DNA from: Bradyrhizobium liaoningense
GTDB lineage: Bacteria > Pseudomonadota > Alphaproteobacteria > Rhizobiales > Xanthobacteraceae
Direction of reading: 5' to 3'
NCBI RefSeq assembly: GCF_018130825.1
Contig: NZ_JAFCJS010000009.1
Location: 186,001-250,000, forward strand
DNA length: 64,000 nt
The position numbers and the translations under genes were made by a program. Below the pieces are notes generated by a model, which had not been told where the DNA came from, made no database searches, and saw only the letters and a list, made by a program, of their open reading frames with translations. This document shows, piece by piece, positions 16,515 to 25,227 of the stretch (position 1 is the stretch's first letter; every line of letters begins with the position of its first letter).

Positions 16515-16919
16515 ATGACGGAAGGAACGGCCGAGACGGGGGCTGCGACAGGCGGCGTCAACATCCTGCTGCGGCTGGAGGGCCTGACCCTGTTTGTGGG
16601 CATGGTGATGCTGTACTGGGCCTGGGACGGGTCGTGGCTGGTGTTTGCCCTGCTGTTCTTCGTGCCCGATCTGAGCTTCCTGGCATACCTGTCCGACGCC
16701 AGGTTCGGCGCGATGGTCTACAACGCCGCCCACAGCTACATGGCGCCGGTGACGCTGCTGACGCTGGGCTTCGGCCTCGCCTCGCCCCTCACCCTGTCCA
16801 TCGCCTTGATCTGGCTCGCCCATATCGGCATCGACCGGGCGCTCGGCTACGGCCTGAAATATTCCGCCGGGTTCGGCTTCACCCATCTGGGGCGGATCGG
16901 GCGGCAGAAGGACGCCTGA
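16515..16919 (+). CDS. DUF4260 family membrane protein
   Basis: A 134-residue protein, start chosen at 16515 with GGGAGGC upstream. It has three or four membrane segments and the family-typical end GYGLKYSAGFGFTHLGRIGR. The stretch VPDLSFLAYLSDARFGAMVYN is also characteristic. DUF4260 proteins are small inner-membrane proteins with no known function. The gene is divergent from pccB with about 140 bp between the two starts. Confidence 0.85.
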   Translation: MTEGTAETGAATGGVNILLRLEGLTLFVGMVMLYWAWDGSWLVFALLFFVPDLSFLAYLSDARFGAMVYNAAHSYMAPVTLLTLGFGLASPLTLSIALIWLAHIGIDRALGYGLKYSAGFGFTHLGRIGRQKDA

Positions 16920-17062
16920 CCCGGCCCGGAAAATTGGCGGCCCGGCCGGTTGACCGGGCCAGCCGATTCAGGCTTGCTTCAAGGCCTTGCGATCAGGCGC
17001 CGAATGTTGCGTGAGCCCAGTCGGTACGGCGGCTGTCATCATGGCCTGGCTCCAGCAACATC

Positions 17063-17659
17063 ATGTCTGCGACGGTCGTCCCACTGCCGCCGAACCCATC
17101 GTCCGAAACCATCGACTTCCTGCGGCACATGGCCAGCATGGTGTCGGGACGGAACGGCGAGATGCTGCTGCGGGCAGCCCGCCTGATCGAATCGCTGAGC
17201 CAGCGGGCGATGTCGGCCGAGCGGCTCTATCATCAGGCGCAGGAAGAGAGCTCGCGCAGCACCGAGCTGCGCGAGGCCGCCGAGCTCGCCTCCGATGCCA
17301 TGGTCGGCCAGATCGAGGCGCTGCGCACCCAGCTTGCCGAGGTCACCGCGGCAGCCGCCGCGGAGCGCGCGGCATTCGATGCCGAACGCAACAAGCTGCT
17401 CGGCCTGATGCAGCACGCGGAAAGCCATATCGTCCAGCTCACCGCTGAGCTCGACAGCTTGCGCGCCTCCGTGGACAGTTTCAACGAGACCGTCGTCTCG
17501 GTGCCGATCGAGGTGCTGCGGCTGGCGCGGACGCAGTTCGATTATCTCTCCAGCGGCTTTGCCAGGCGCGGCGACGTGATCTCGCAGGCCATGAGCGAGA
17601 TCGGCGGCTTCGCGATCGACCAGGCGCTGATGGCGAAGAAGACGGTCGACAAGGGCTGA
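17063..17659 (+). CDS. Coiled-coil protein of unknown function, 198 aa
   Basis: A soluble, strongly helical protein starting MSATVVPLPPNPSSETIDFL. Residues about 50-150 form a long coiled coil rich in Ala, Glu, Leu and Arg (EALRTQLAEVTAAAAAERAA). The C-terminal 50 residues (RLARTQFDYLSSGFARRGDV) look like a separate conserved element. I recognise no family. It stands alone between the DUF4260 gene and the dienelactone-hydrolase-like gene on the same strand. Confidence 0.7.
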   Translation: MSATVVPLPPNPSSETIDFLRHMASMVSGRNGEMLLRAARLIESLSQRAMSAERLYHQAQEESSRSTELREAAELASDAMVGQIEALRTQLAEVTAAAAAERAAFDAERNKLLGLMQHAESHIVQLTAELDSLRASVDSFNETVVSVPIEVLRLARTQFDYLSSGFARRGDVISQAMSEIGGFAIDQALMAKKTVDKG

Positions 17660-17730
17660 GTCCGGCCCGCGACAAATTGACAGCGCTCGGGCGCGTTGTT
17701 CTACTGAACGAAAATATCAGGGAGTATCCG

Positions 17731-18723
17731 ATGCCGACGGCATTCCGCGCCGCGATGGTGCTCATTGCGCTCTGCGCTTCCACCGTGCTCGCCAATGCGC
17801 AGGCGCTTCCGAAGGAAGTCGCCACCCGCGCCGAGATCTACCCGATCCCCTCGCTCACCCTGTCCGACCAGCAATTCCTCAGCGGCGATGCAGCCGCCGG
17901 CAAGCCGGTGACGGTCGCCGGCGAATTCCGTGTCGCGCAGGGCACGGGCAAGCTCCCCGTCGTGGTGCTGGTGCACGGCTCCAGTGGAGTCGGTGCCACC
18001 ACCGAGGCCTGGGTGCACGCTTTCAATGCCATGGGCATCTCGACCTTCGTCATCGACGGCTTTACCGGCCGCGGACTGACGGTGGTGGGGCCAAACCAGG
18101 CTCTGCTCGGCCGGCTCAACCTGATCGTGGACATCTACCGCTCGCTGGAGATTCTGGCGAAACATCCGCGCGTCGACCCCGACCGTATCGTGCTCATGGG
18201 CTTCTCGCGCGGCGGACAGGCGACGCTCTATGCGAGCCTCGACCGCTTCAACAAGCTCTGGAACAAGTCCGGCATCCAGTTCGCGGCGTACATTCCCTTC
18301 TATCCGGATTGCTCGACCACCTATGTCGGCGATAGCGATGTCGCCGCACGGCCGATCCGAATCTTTCACGGCACGCCCGACGATTACAATCCCGTGAGGA
18401 GCTGCAGGGCCTTCGTCGAGCGGCTCAAGGCTGCCGGGCGCGACGTGGTGCTGACCGAGTATCCCGACAGCGCGCACGGATTCGACAGCGGCCTGCTCGG
18501 CGTCAACACGGTTGCGGTGTCAGCCAATGCGCAGACCGTGCGCAATTGCCAGATCAAAGAAGGCGACGGCGGCGTGCTGATGAACGGCGCGACGCAGGCG
18601 CCGTTCTCCTACAAGGATTCCTGCGTCGAGCTGAACCCGCATGTCGGCGGCAATCCGGCGACGGCTGCGGAGTCGCGGAAAGCGGTGGAGGAGTTTTTGC
18701 AGGTGTTGTTCAAGTTGGGTTAG
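17731..18723 (+). CDS. Exported dienelactone hydrolase family protein
   Basis: A 330-residue protein with a signal peptide (MPTAFRAAMVLIALCASTVL, cleavage near ANAQA). The alpha/beta-hydrolase elements are VVVLVHGSSGVG (oxyanion), VLMGFSRGGQAT (Ser nucleophile) and YPDSAHGFDSG (catalytic His). CAGGGAG precedes the ATG. The nucleophile is Ser, not the Cys of classical dienelactone hydrolase, so it is more likely an esterase or lipase-like member. It acts outside the cytoplasm; substrate unknown. The CGTAGGGTGGGC repeat follows directly. Confidence 0.85.
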   Translation: MPTAFRAAMVLIALCASTVLANAQALPKEVATRAEIYPIPSLTLSDQQFLSGDAAAGKPVTVAGEFRVAQGTGKLPVVVLVHGSSGVGATTEAWVHAFNAMGISTFVIDGFTGRGLTVVGPNQALLGRLNLIVDIYRSLEILAKHPRVDPDRIVLMGFSRGGQATLYASLDRFNKLWNKSGIQFAAYIPFYPDCSTTYVGDSDVAARPIRIFHGTPDDYNPVRSCRAFVERLKAAGRDVVLTEYPDSAHGFDSGLLGVNTVAVSANAQTVRNCQIKEGDGGVLMNGATQAPFSYKDSCVELNPHVGGNPATAAESRKAVEEFLQVLFKLG

Positions 18724-18753
18724 GCGCGGAGGCGGTTCGGCTTGCACCGATGC

Positions 18754-18832
18754 CGTAGGGTGGGCAAAGCGATAGCGTGCCCACCACTAGATCATGGTGG
18801 GCACGGCGCTACGCGCCTTTGCCCACCCTACG
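18754..18832. repeat. CGTAGGGTGGGC palindromic repeat, copy 3
   Basis: A 79-bp element with outer arms CGTAGGGTGGGCAAAGCG and CGCCTTTGCCCACCCTACG and a shorter inner loop than copies 1 and 2. It separates the convergent genes ending at 18723 and 18867. Confidence 0.9.
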
Positions 18833-18866
18833 GCACCGCAATTTTGTCGCGGGTTTCTCGCGAGCC

Positions 18867-19523
18867 CTACGGCTCGCCCGGCCTAAACGGCTCCTGCTTG
18901 TCCGGCGGCACCGTCTCTTCCGCCATGGCCAGCAGCATCGCCACCATCACGTAGTTGCCGGCAACCGCGGTGAGATCGACGATCTGCTGATCGCTGAACA
19001 CCTTCTTCGCCCGCGCATAGGTCTCGTCGCTGACCTTCTTGGTCGTGGTGATCTCGGTGACGAAGTCGTAGACCACGGCCTCGTCCTCGGCCATGTTCGA
19101 CGGCCGCTTGCTGGCCTTGAGCTCTGCGATGATGCCGGGCGACAGGCCCGCTTTCGCCGCAAGCGGCGCGTGCGCGAACCACTCCACCTGCGAGCGCCAT
19201 TGCCGGCCGATGATCAGGATCGCGAACTCGTTCAGCTTGGTCGGGACCGAGGTTTCCCAGCGCAGATAATAGAACAGGTCGAACAGGCGCTGGCCGAGCA
19301 CGGGGCTGCGGATCATCGGATTGTAGGGTCCGCCGATGCCGACGCTCGATACCTTCATGATCTGCTCGCCAAGCGGTCTCTGCTTCGCATCCAGCTGGTC
19401 CATGGTGAGCTGCGGAAAGCGCGGCTCCTTGCTGGTGGCGGGTGCAGCAAACATGGTGGCGGCGAGCCAGCCGCCGGTGGCGGCAAGCGTGAGCGACGAC
19501 AGCCAGAGCGGCATTGAGTTCAT
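18867..19523 (-). CDS. Exported carboxymuconolactone decarboxylase family protein
   Basis: A 218-residue protein with an N-terminal hydrophobic leader (MNSMPLWLSSLTLAATGGWL, cleavage near APATS). It is followed by the CMD-type helical fold: NEFAILIIGRQWRSQVEWFAH and the C-terminal VDLTAVAGNYVMVAMLLAMA. The CxxC redox pair of AhpD-like members is absent, so peroxidase activity is unlikely. Relatives act on gamma-carboxymuconolactone or similar lactones, and secreted ones are uncharacterised. GGGAGGACAAC precedes the ATG. Confidence 0.82.
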   Translation of the reverse strand: MNSMPLWLSSLTLAATGGWLAATMFAAPATSKEPRFPQLTMDQLDAKQRPLGEQIMKVSSVGIGGPYNPMIRSPVLGQRLFDLFYYLRWETSVPTKLNEFAILIIGRQWRSQVEWFAHAPLAAKAGLSPGIIAELKASKRPSNMAEDEAVVYDFVTEITTTKKVSDETYARAKKVFSDQQIVDLTAVAGNYVMVAMLLAMAEETVPPDKQEPFRPGEP

Positions 19524-19589
19524 TGTTGTCCTCCCGGTTCTCTTTCTTGGCCGGGAGGATGCTAGTCGAGCGGCGCCGGCGCGACAGCG

Positions 19590-20447
19590 CTAGATCGCAC
19601 CGATCTCGGCAAGGCAGGCTTGCGTCAGGCTCATGCGCTCGCCGACAAGGCGCGGCTCCTTGCAATCCATGTTGAGCGCGAACACGGTGTGCGTCTCGCC
19701 CTTCTCGGCCCAGCCGACCATCCAGCCGAGCGACGGCTCGCCGCGCTCGGCGCCCAGGAGCCCGGACTTGGCACGGATGACGCTGTCGCCGACCTTGGTC
19801 ACCGGCAGGATGTCGGCGACCAGATCCTGGCTGCGCTTTCCGATCGGCAGCGCGCGGCGGCGCAGCCGGTCGACGAAATCGATCTGCTCGACCGGATCGA
19901 TGCGCAAATTCCCGGTGAGCCAGAACTGGTCGATGCCGCCGCCGATGTCGCGATTGCCGTAGTCGAACTCGTCGACATATTTCTGCATGCGTTCCTGCCC
20001 GATGCGGCGCGCGATCTCCTGATAGACCGGTACCGCGCTGACCGCGATCGCGCTGCGCAGCGTGTGGTCCTTGTTCCAGGCCTCGATCGGCCGCTTCACG
20101 CCGTCCCAGGGAAACACGTCCTTGTCGGGGTCAACGACAACACCAGTCTCGAGCGCGATCAGCGAGTTCGGAATCTTGAAGGTCGAGGCCGGCAGCTTGC
20201 CCTCGCCCGAACGCTCCTTGTCGCTGGCGACGATCAGATAGTCCTCGACCTTGTAGCCGACGAAAGTGCCTGATGTGCCGAGATCGGTGAAGCGCTTTGC
20301 GAGGCTATCGCGGATCTCGTTGCGCGGCGGCGCGACGTGGGCGAGCGCGCGTGACGGCAATGTGGCAGCAGCGGCGAGAAGGCCAAGGGTGGAGCGGCGG
20401 GTGAGCAAGACTGATATCCGTTGAACTATGAAGGCACGCGCGACCAT
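19590..20447 (-). CDS. Class D (OXA-type) beta-lactamase
   Basis: A 285-residue exported serine beta-lactamase. All class D motifs are present: STFK at 88-91 (Ser88 nucleophile, Lys91 expected to be carbamylated), SAV at 137-139, YGN at 163-165 and KSG at 227-229. The leader contains TRRSTLGLLAAAATLPSRALA, a Tat-like signal. The true start may be a TTG about 13 codons in, because the first residues before the RR pair are unusual. It should hydrolyse penicillins in the periplasm; the spectrum cannot be read from sequence. It is 36 bp downstream of the FlhB-like gene on the same strand. Confidence 0.88.
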   Translation of the reverse strand: MVARAFIVQRISVLLTRRSTLGLLAAAATLPSRALAHVAPPRNEIRDSLAKRFTDLGTSGTFVGYKVEDYLIVASDKERSGEGKLPASTFKIPNSLIALETGVVVDPDKDVFPWDGVKRPIEAWNKDHTLRSAIAVSAVPVYQEIARRIGQERMQKYVDEFDYGNRDIGGGIDQFWLTGNLRIDPVEQIDFVDRLRRRALPIGKRSQDLVADILPVTKVGDSVIRAKSGLLGAERGEPSLGWMVGWAEKGETHTVFALNMDCKEPRLVGERMSLTQACLAEIGAI

Positions 20448-20483
20448 GCAGCCGCTACGTGGTGAAACGATGACAGGTGGTTT

Positions 20484-20747
20484 CTACCGCCCCCGGCCCG
20501 ACAGCCGCAGCACGAACACCAGCACCTCCGCGACGGCCTTGTAGAGGTCGGGCGGAATCTCCTCGCCGAGCTCGACCTTGGAGAGCGCGCCGGCCAGGAT
20601 CTCGTTCTCCTCGATCGGGATGTCGTTGGCCTTGGCGATCTCGACGATCTTCTCGCCGATCGTGCCCTTGCCCTTGGCGACGACCACGGGCGCGCCAGAG
20701 CCCTTCTCGTAATGCAGCGCGATCGCGAGCTTGCACGGATCGCTCAT
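20484..20747 (-). CDS. FlhB-like C-terminal domain protein (EscU/YscU/HrcU export-switch homolog)
   Basis: An 87-residue soluble protein beginning MSDPCKLAIALHYEKGSGAP. It corresponds to the cytoplasmic C-terminal domain of FlhB after the NPTH autocleavage site (AIALHYEKG, VAKGKGTIGEKIVEIAKAND, PIEENEILAGAL). It lacks the membrane domain, as do FhlX/YlqH-type stand-alone proteins, which can replace the cleaved FlhB part in flagellar export. Its ATG overlaps the TGA of the fliK-like gene (ATGA at 20744-20747), so the two are translationally coupled. Confidence 0.88.
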   Translation of the reverse strand: MSDPCKLAIALHYEKGSGAPVVVAKGKGTIGEKIVEIAKANDIPIEENEILAGALSKVELGEEIPPDLYKAVAEVLVFVLRLSGRGR

Positions 20748-22393
20748 GTGGCGCGGTCCAGGAAGTGGCCGGCGCGGGCCGGCGCCGGCTGCGGCGGCGT
20801 GCCGTCGCGCACGACGATGTCGCCGGGCTTGAGCTCGGCCCGCGTCATCGCCTGGCTGAGCTCGCCGATGCCGGCGCGGAGCTGCTGCGCGGTCGCCGGC
20901 CGCTCCGCCCACATCCGCACGAAGGTCTTGTCGCCGTTCAGCGTGATCAGCGCGTGCACGGGGCCGGCCGGCTCGACATTGAGCGTGAAGCGCGCACGCC
21001 AGGCGCGCTTGGCCGGATCGGCCTGCTCGCCACCGCCATCGCGCGAGATCTCGAACTGCGCCATCGCGGTGCCTTGCGGGGTCGCGAACGGAATCTCGAA
21101 ATTCCACTGCGGCACGGCCGGATCGATGCGGTGACCGCTGGCATCGGTGCGATCGGGGAGCGAAGCGACCTGCAACAGCGTCTGCCGCGCGATCGCGGCA
21201 TCGGTGTCGTCGAGCAGGCGATGCACGGTTGCGGCCAGCGGTGTATCAGGCGCGAGCGATGGCGCGGCGACAGCCTGCGGCACCGGCAGCGCGCCGCGGA
21301 TCGGCGGCGGCGTGGTTGCGCGCGCGGCGGCCTCGAAGATGTGACCATCCGGCACGGCCTTGTTCGAGCCCGGCAAGTTGCCGAGCATCCGCGGCAGGTT
21401 TTGCGTAACCTCCTGCAGCAGGCTCGCGGCAAGGCCTGCGGACATGGTTCGCGGCACCGCAGCTTGCGGATTGCCGCCCGCTATCTCCGCCAGCACGGCG
21501 GCGGCAAGCGCAGCGCCCCGTGGCAATTGCGTCACTTCTACCGCCGGTGACGGCAACGCCGCCTGTGCCGTATCGCCCGCCAGCTGAGCCGTGGCAGCTG
21601 CGGTCTGCGTCGTGGCCGCAGCACTGGTCGGCGGCGCGGCGCCTTGGGCCGGCGCCTGCGGCACGGTGGTCTCAAGGGTGGCCAGTGTCTGGCGCAGCAC
21701 CAGCAGTGCGGCCTTCAAGTCCGGCGTCGCGCCGGGAGACGGCGTTGTGCCTGCGGCCAATGACGCCTCGAGAAACAGCCCGGACTTCTGGAACGCGGAT
21801 TCGATGTCGCCGCCATCGAGGGCGGTGTTGAGCGGTGTCTGCTGCGCCAGCACGTCGAGCACCGCCTGCTTAAGGCCCGCAGGCAGATCGCTGCCGGTGA
21901 CGACGGAGGCCAGATTGGCGAACAGCGGCGCCTGGCTGCCCTGTTTCGTCACGGCCTCGGCCGAAGCGGCAGTCACGGCGACCTGCTCGAGCGGCGTCAG
22001 CGTGTTGCGTGCCGCGGTCGCGGACGGCGCGAGCGAGGGGCTATCCCCGAGAGAGGCCGCGCGCGGTGTCAGCGTGACCTGATCGGCGGTCGCCTCGCCT
22101 GCCCCGTTCATGACAGCGAGCCGGATGGTGCCATCGTTCTGCGAGACCGCGAGCTGGAGGTTTTGCCCGGGGGTCAGCGACACCTCGGACATCACGTCCA
22201 TCGACAGGTTGGCGATCGCGATCCGCACCAGATTGTCGGCCATCACGCTGACGACCCTGGCGTCGACGACGCTGCCGGCCTGAAGCACGAGATCGGGCGT
22301 CGCCGCATCAGCGACGGGGCTGGCGGCACTGACGGGAACGATCGAGCTTATCGGCGTCGGCATCTCAAGGGGCCCGGGGACTGCAACTCCCAC
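20744..22393 (-). CDS. FliK-like flagellar hook-length control protein
   Basis: A 549-residue protein. The GTG at 22393 is chosen because GAGGGGG lies seven bases upstream; an internal ATG at 22363 has no such site. The long, low-complexity Ala/Pro/Thr-rich central part and the globular C-terminus (WNFEIPFATPQGTAMAQFEI, ITLNGDKTFVRMWAE, MTRAELKPGDIVVRDG) match the FliK architecture of a secreted ruler plus hook-control domain. Coupling to an FlhB-C-like gene supports the call, since FliK acts on FlhB to switch export specificity. No other flagellar genes are nearby. Confidence 0.82.
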   Translation of the reverse strand: MGVAVPGPLEMPTPISSIVPVSAASPVADAATPDLVLQAGSVVDARVVSVMADNLVRIAIANLSMDVMSEVSLTPGQNLQLAVSQNDGTIRLAVMNGAGEATADQVTLTPRAASLGDSPSLAPSATAARNTLTPLEQVAVTAASAEAVTKQGSQAPLFANLASVVTGSDLPAGLKQAVLDVLAQQTPLNTALDGGDIESAFQKSGLFLEASLAAGTTPSPGATPDLKAALLVLRQTLATLETTVPQAPAQGAAPPTSAAATTQTAAATAQLAGDTAQAALPSPAVEVTQLPRGAALAAAVLAEIAGGNPQAAVPRTMSAGLAASLLQEVTQNLPRMLGNLPGSNKAVPDGHIFEAAARATTPPPIRGALPVPQAVAAPSLAPDTPLAATVHRLLDDTDAAIARQTLLQVASLPDRTDASGHRIDPAVPQWNFEIPFATPQGTAMAQFEISRDGGGEQADPAKRAWRARFTLNVEPAGPVHALITLNGDKTFVRMWAERPATAQQLRAGIGELSQAMTRAELKPGDIVVRDGTPPQPAPARAGHFLDRAT

Positions 22394-22419
22394 CCTAAGG
22401 CCCCCTCGTAAACCTCTCG

Positions 22420-23214
22420 TTAAGGACCTTGGACCGCGGGCGGCTTCGCGGCCGCCAGAACCGCCACGGCGGCCTCAAAATCCTTCAGGCGGGCGGCACG
22501 ACGGGCGGCCGCCTCCTCGTCCACGCCCCATTTCTCGACGTTCCAGTCCTCGTCGACATGGGCGGCGGCCCAGACCTGGTCCGCATCGCGCACGCCATGG
22601 GCCAGCGCCAGTGCCAGCAGCGCCGAGCCGGTCAGGGTCGTGACCATGTGGAGGGCTGCGACCGACCAGGCATCTCCTGGCAGTGCGGCCCGCGCCGCCT
22701 TCAGCGCCTCGTCCGGCTGCTTCACATGCATGACGCCCTCGGACAGGATGAAATGCGCGCCCAGCGTATCCGCGGCCCAGAACAGCACGGGGTCCCAATG
22801 CGCGGCCTCGCGGGCGACCAGCCCCTCGGGATGGCCGGCGCGATAGAACAGCAGGTCGGACTCGAAGTACTTTGCGAGATCGTCGCTGACGAGCTCGACA
22901 CGGTCGACGACGCCCTCGACCACACTGTTGGCGATCCGCGTCAGCGGCATGGTGACAGGGTCGATCGTCTCGCCCTGGGCCGCCCACTCGGCGGCCACCG
23001 CATCGGCCAGCGCGCGCGCGGGGATCACCACCTGGCGGCCGGACGGCGTGCGGATCGGCTTGCCGTCGAGCGTGATGGCGAAGCCGCCCTCGGCATCCGT
23101 GACGCCGGCCTCCTTGTAGAAGCGCTTGCGCAACGGCGTACGCGCGGACGCACGTGCCGATTCCCGTGGATCCGGCGGGGGCTGCCCCGCAGCTTCTTCG
23201 AACAATTCGCGCAT
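22420..23214 (-). CDS. ATP12 family F1-ATPase assembly chaperone
   Basis: A 264-residue cytoplasmic protein typical of alphaproteobacteria and mitochondria. The signature stretches are LRKRFYKEAGVTDAEGGFAI, LDGKPIRTPSGRQVVIPARA, and HWDPVLFWAADTLGAHFILS followed by GV. In yeast, Atp12p binds the F1 alpha subunit during ATP synthase assembly; bacterial homologs are assumed to do similarly. The stop at 22420 is 26 bp from the fliK-like start, so the flagellar pair may be expressed from the atp12 promoter. Confidence 0.92.
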   Translation of the reverse strand: MRELFEEAAGQPPPDPRESARASARTPLRKRFYKEAGVTDAEGGFAITLDGKPIRTPSGRQVVIPARALADAVAAEWAAQGETIDPVTMPLTRIANSVVEGVVDRVELVSDDLAKYFESDLLFYRAGHPEGLVAREAAHWDPVLFWAADTLGAHFILSEGVMHVKQPDEALKAARAALPGDAWSVAALHMVTTLTGSALLALALAHGVRDADQVWAAAHVDEDWNVEKWGVDEEAAARRAARLKDFEAAVAVLAAAKPPAVQGP

Positions 23215-23289
23215 GTGAGTTTTGGGTCCCGGTCGCCGGATGCTAGGCTTTTAAGATAAGACCTGTAGCCGATAAAGCGAGCAGCGGGC

Positions 23290-23736
23290 ATGAGGGAACT
23301 TGGGGGCATTGGAGCCCTGTTGGCAGGACTTTGGCTGGCCGCGGCCGAGGCCGGCTTCCGCACCCCGGAATCGCTGGTCCGCAACGTCTATGCCCATTAC
23401 GGCGAGGGCGCGCCGGAGCTGTCAAAGGGCCTGCCGCGGGACACTGCGACCGCCCGTCAGTTCTTCGATCTGCCCCTGCGCAAGGCCTGGAGCACGCCGA
23501 GAGTCGAGCCCTACGATTTCCTGGTGCAGAGCCCGAACTGGAAGCTCGGCCCTGTCGCGATCGCGGTCGTCCGCCGGCAATATGACAAGACCTATGTCGC
23601 GGCGAATTTCGACAATCACGGCCGCCGGGTGGCGCTAAACTTCGTCCTGGTCAACGGCCCCGAGGGTTGGCTGATCACGGACGTCGAGAGCCCGCACGAC
23701 TCCTTGCGGATGTTTCTGGAGCAGTTTCGGAATTGA
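23290..23736 (+). CDS. Small exported protein of unknown function (DUF3828-like)
   Basis: A 148-residue protein with a short hydrophobic leader (MRELGGIGALLAGLWLAAAEAG). It is followed by a globular domain with SLVRNVYAHYGEGAPELSKG, RRQYDKTYVAANFDNHGRRV and GWLITDVESP. The VYAHYG and GWLITDV elements resemble DUF3828-type periplasmic proteins of rhizobia. No enzymatic motif is visible. It is divergent from atp12, with 75 bp between the starts. Confidence 0.7.
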   Translation: MRELGGIGALLAGLWLAAAEAGFRTPESLVRNVYAHYGEGAPELSKGLPRDTATARQFFDLPLRKAWSTPRVEPYDFLVQSPNWKLGPVAIAVVRRQYDKTYVAANFDNHGRRVALNFVLVNGPEGWLITDVESPHDSLRMFLEQFRN

Positions 23737-23774
23737 GGACGTGTGTGGGGAAGCTGGTCGCCAAACATTCCGCT

Positions 23775-23901
23775 GTCGTCCTGGCGAAAGCCAGGACCCA
23801 TACCGCGTGATCTATCTGGAGGACGAAGTCGAAGTACCAAACGACGAGTCTTCGTCAAACTCCTCTCTGTGGTAATGGGTCCTGGCTTTCGCCAGGACGA
23901 C
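23775..23901. repeat. Long inverted repeat, GTCGTCCTGGCGAAAGCC family
   Basis: The left arm GTCGTCCTGGCGAAAGCCAG (extending through GACCCAT) is perfectly mirrored by the right arm (ATGGGTC then CTGGCTTTCGCCAGGACGAC). Each arm itself contains a CTGGCGAAAGCCAG hairpin. The 70-bp centre holds no gene. It lies between the convergent genes ending at 23736 and 23934 and may stop transcription from both sides. A shorter relative with GTCGTCC/GGACGAC ends lies at 29914-29984. Confidence 0.85.
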
Positions 23902-23933
23902 CTTGGGGAAACGCCTTAGCCCAAAGCTCAGCC

Positions 23934-25175
23934 CTACTCCTCCGGTGCGTTCTCGATCGGGTCGAACCGGCTCGCATCGAGCCCGAGCAGATTCCACGAC
24001 TGCTGCATGTGCGGCGGCAGCGGCGCGGTGGCGTCGATCACGCCGCCGCGCGGATGCGGAATGACGATGCGGCGCGCAAGCAGGTGCAGACGGTTTTGCA
24101 GGCCGCCCGGCAGCTGCCAGTTCTCGATGTTGAAATATTTGGGATCGCCGACGATGGGATGGCCGATATGTTCCATGTGGGCGCGCAGCTGGTGGGTGCG
24201 GCCCGTCACCGGTTTCAGCGACACCCAGGTCAGCTTGTTGCCGGCGGTCTCGACCACGGCGTAATAGGTCACTGCGTGGCTGGCGCCCTCGTCGCCATGC
24301 TGCGCGATGCGCATGATGGTGTCGTCCTCGCTCTCTTCCTTCGCGAGGAAGGTGGAGATGCGGCCCTGCTTCGGCTTCGGCAGACCCGGCACCAGCGCCC
24401 AATAGACCTTGCGGGCCGATCGCGAACGAAATGCGCCGGTCAGATGCGAGGCGGCAAAGCGCGTCTTGGCAATCAGCAGACAGCCCGAGGTCTCGCGATC
24501 GATGCGGTGCACGAGGCGCGGCTTCTGGCCCTTGGCATCGCGCATCACCTCCAGCATCTGGTCGATGTGGCGCGTCATGCCCGAGCCGCCCTGCACGGCA
24601 AGGCCGGCCGGCTTGTTCAGCACGAGGACGTCGTCGTCCTCCCAGATCGTCATCTCCTTCAGCGCCTTGAGCGTCTTCTGCGCAGCCTCCGAGAGCTCGC
24701 CGACGGCCTTCGGCGCGTCGAGCTTCAGCGGCGGAATGCGGACGCTCTGCCCTTCCTCAAGCCGATCCTTGCTGTCGACGCGCTTGCCGTCCACGCGCAG
24801 CTCGCCTTTGCGGACGACGCGCTGGATGTGGGAGAACGACAGGCCGGGAAAGCGCGCCTCGAGGAAACGGTCGACGCGCATGTTGTTCTCGTCGGCCGTG
24901 ACGGTCACGGTCTGCACCTTGGTCGGCAGCAGCGCCTCGACCGGCTTCTCCGGCGCAGGCCTTTCCTGGGCGGCAGCTTTGGGCGGCCGCCGCTCGGCAC
25001 GCTCGGAGCCACGCCGCTCGGCACGCTCTCCGGCAAAGCGCGGCGGCTTCCCGCCCGGCTTGGCGCCCGGACGCGGCCCGGCCTTCTTCGCGCTGCGCGC
25101 CTTCAACGGGCGTGCGTCATCGCGCTCGTCACGCGAACGGGGCTTCGGGTTCATTCTCTTGATGCGGCGGCTCAT
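23934..25175 (-). CDS. RluC/RluD family 23S rRNA pseudouridine synthase
   Basis: A 413-residue protein. The first ~85 residues are a basic, Arg/Lys/Pro-rich extension that probably contacts RNA. An S4 RNA-binding domain follows (MRVDRFLEARFPGLSFSHIQ, RKGELRVDGKRV), then the catalytic domain with PAGLAVQGGSG and HRIDRETSGCLLIAKT, whose Asp is the expected nucleophile. RGRTHQLR-type motif appears as TGRTHQLRAHMEHIGHPIVG. Family members isomerise uridines in large-subunit rRNA; which position is modified is not decidable here. It is last in the deg-rarA-rlu unit, 52 bp after rarA. Confidence 0.9.
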   Translation of the reverse strand: MSRRIKRMNPKPRSRDERDDARPLKARSAKKAGPRPGAKPGGKPPRFAGERAERRGSERAERRPPKAAAQERPAPEKPVEALLPTKVQTVTVTADENNMRVDRFLEARFPGLSFSHIQRVVRKGELRVDGKRVDSKDRLEEGQSVRIPPLKLDAPKAVGELSEAAQKTLKALKEMTIWEDDDVLVLNKPAGLAVQGGSGMTRHIDQMLEVMRDAKGQKPRLVHRIDRETSGCLLIAKTRFAASHLTGAFRSRSARKVYWALVPGLPKPKQGRISTFLAKEESEDDTIMRIAQHGDEGASHAVTYYAVVETAGNKLTWVSLKPVTGRTHQLRAHMEHIGHPIVGDPKYFNIENWQLPGGLQNRLHLLARRIVIPHPRGGVIDATAPLPPHMQQSWNLLGLDASRFDPIENAPEE

Positions 25176-25227
25176 GATTGCCTGCGTACCCTAAAAGCGG
25201 CCTTCCGTCACGACGAAATGGCCGCCT

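Noticed and set aside
23775..23901. A terminal-inverted-repeat transposon
   Set aside because: The 127-bp element has no coding capacity and no visible target-site duplication; it is better called a palindromic intergenic repeat.
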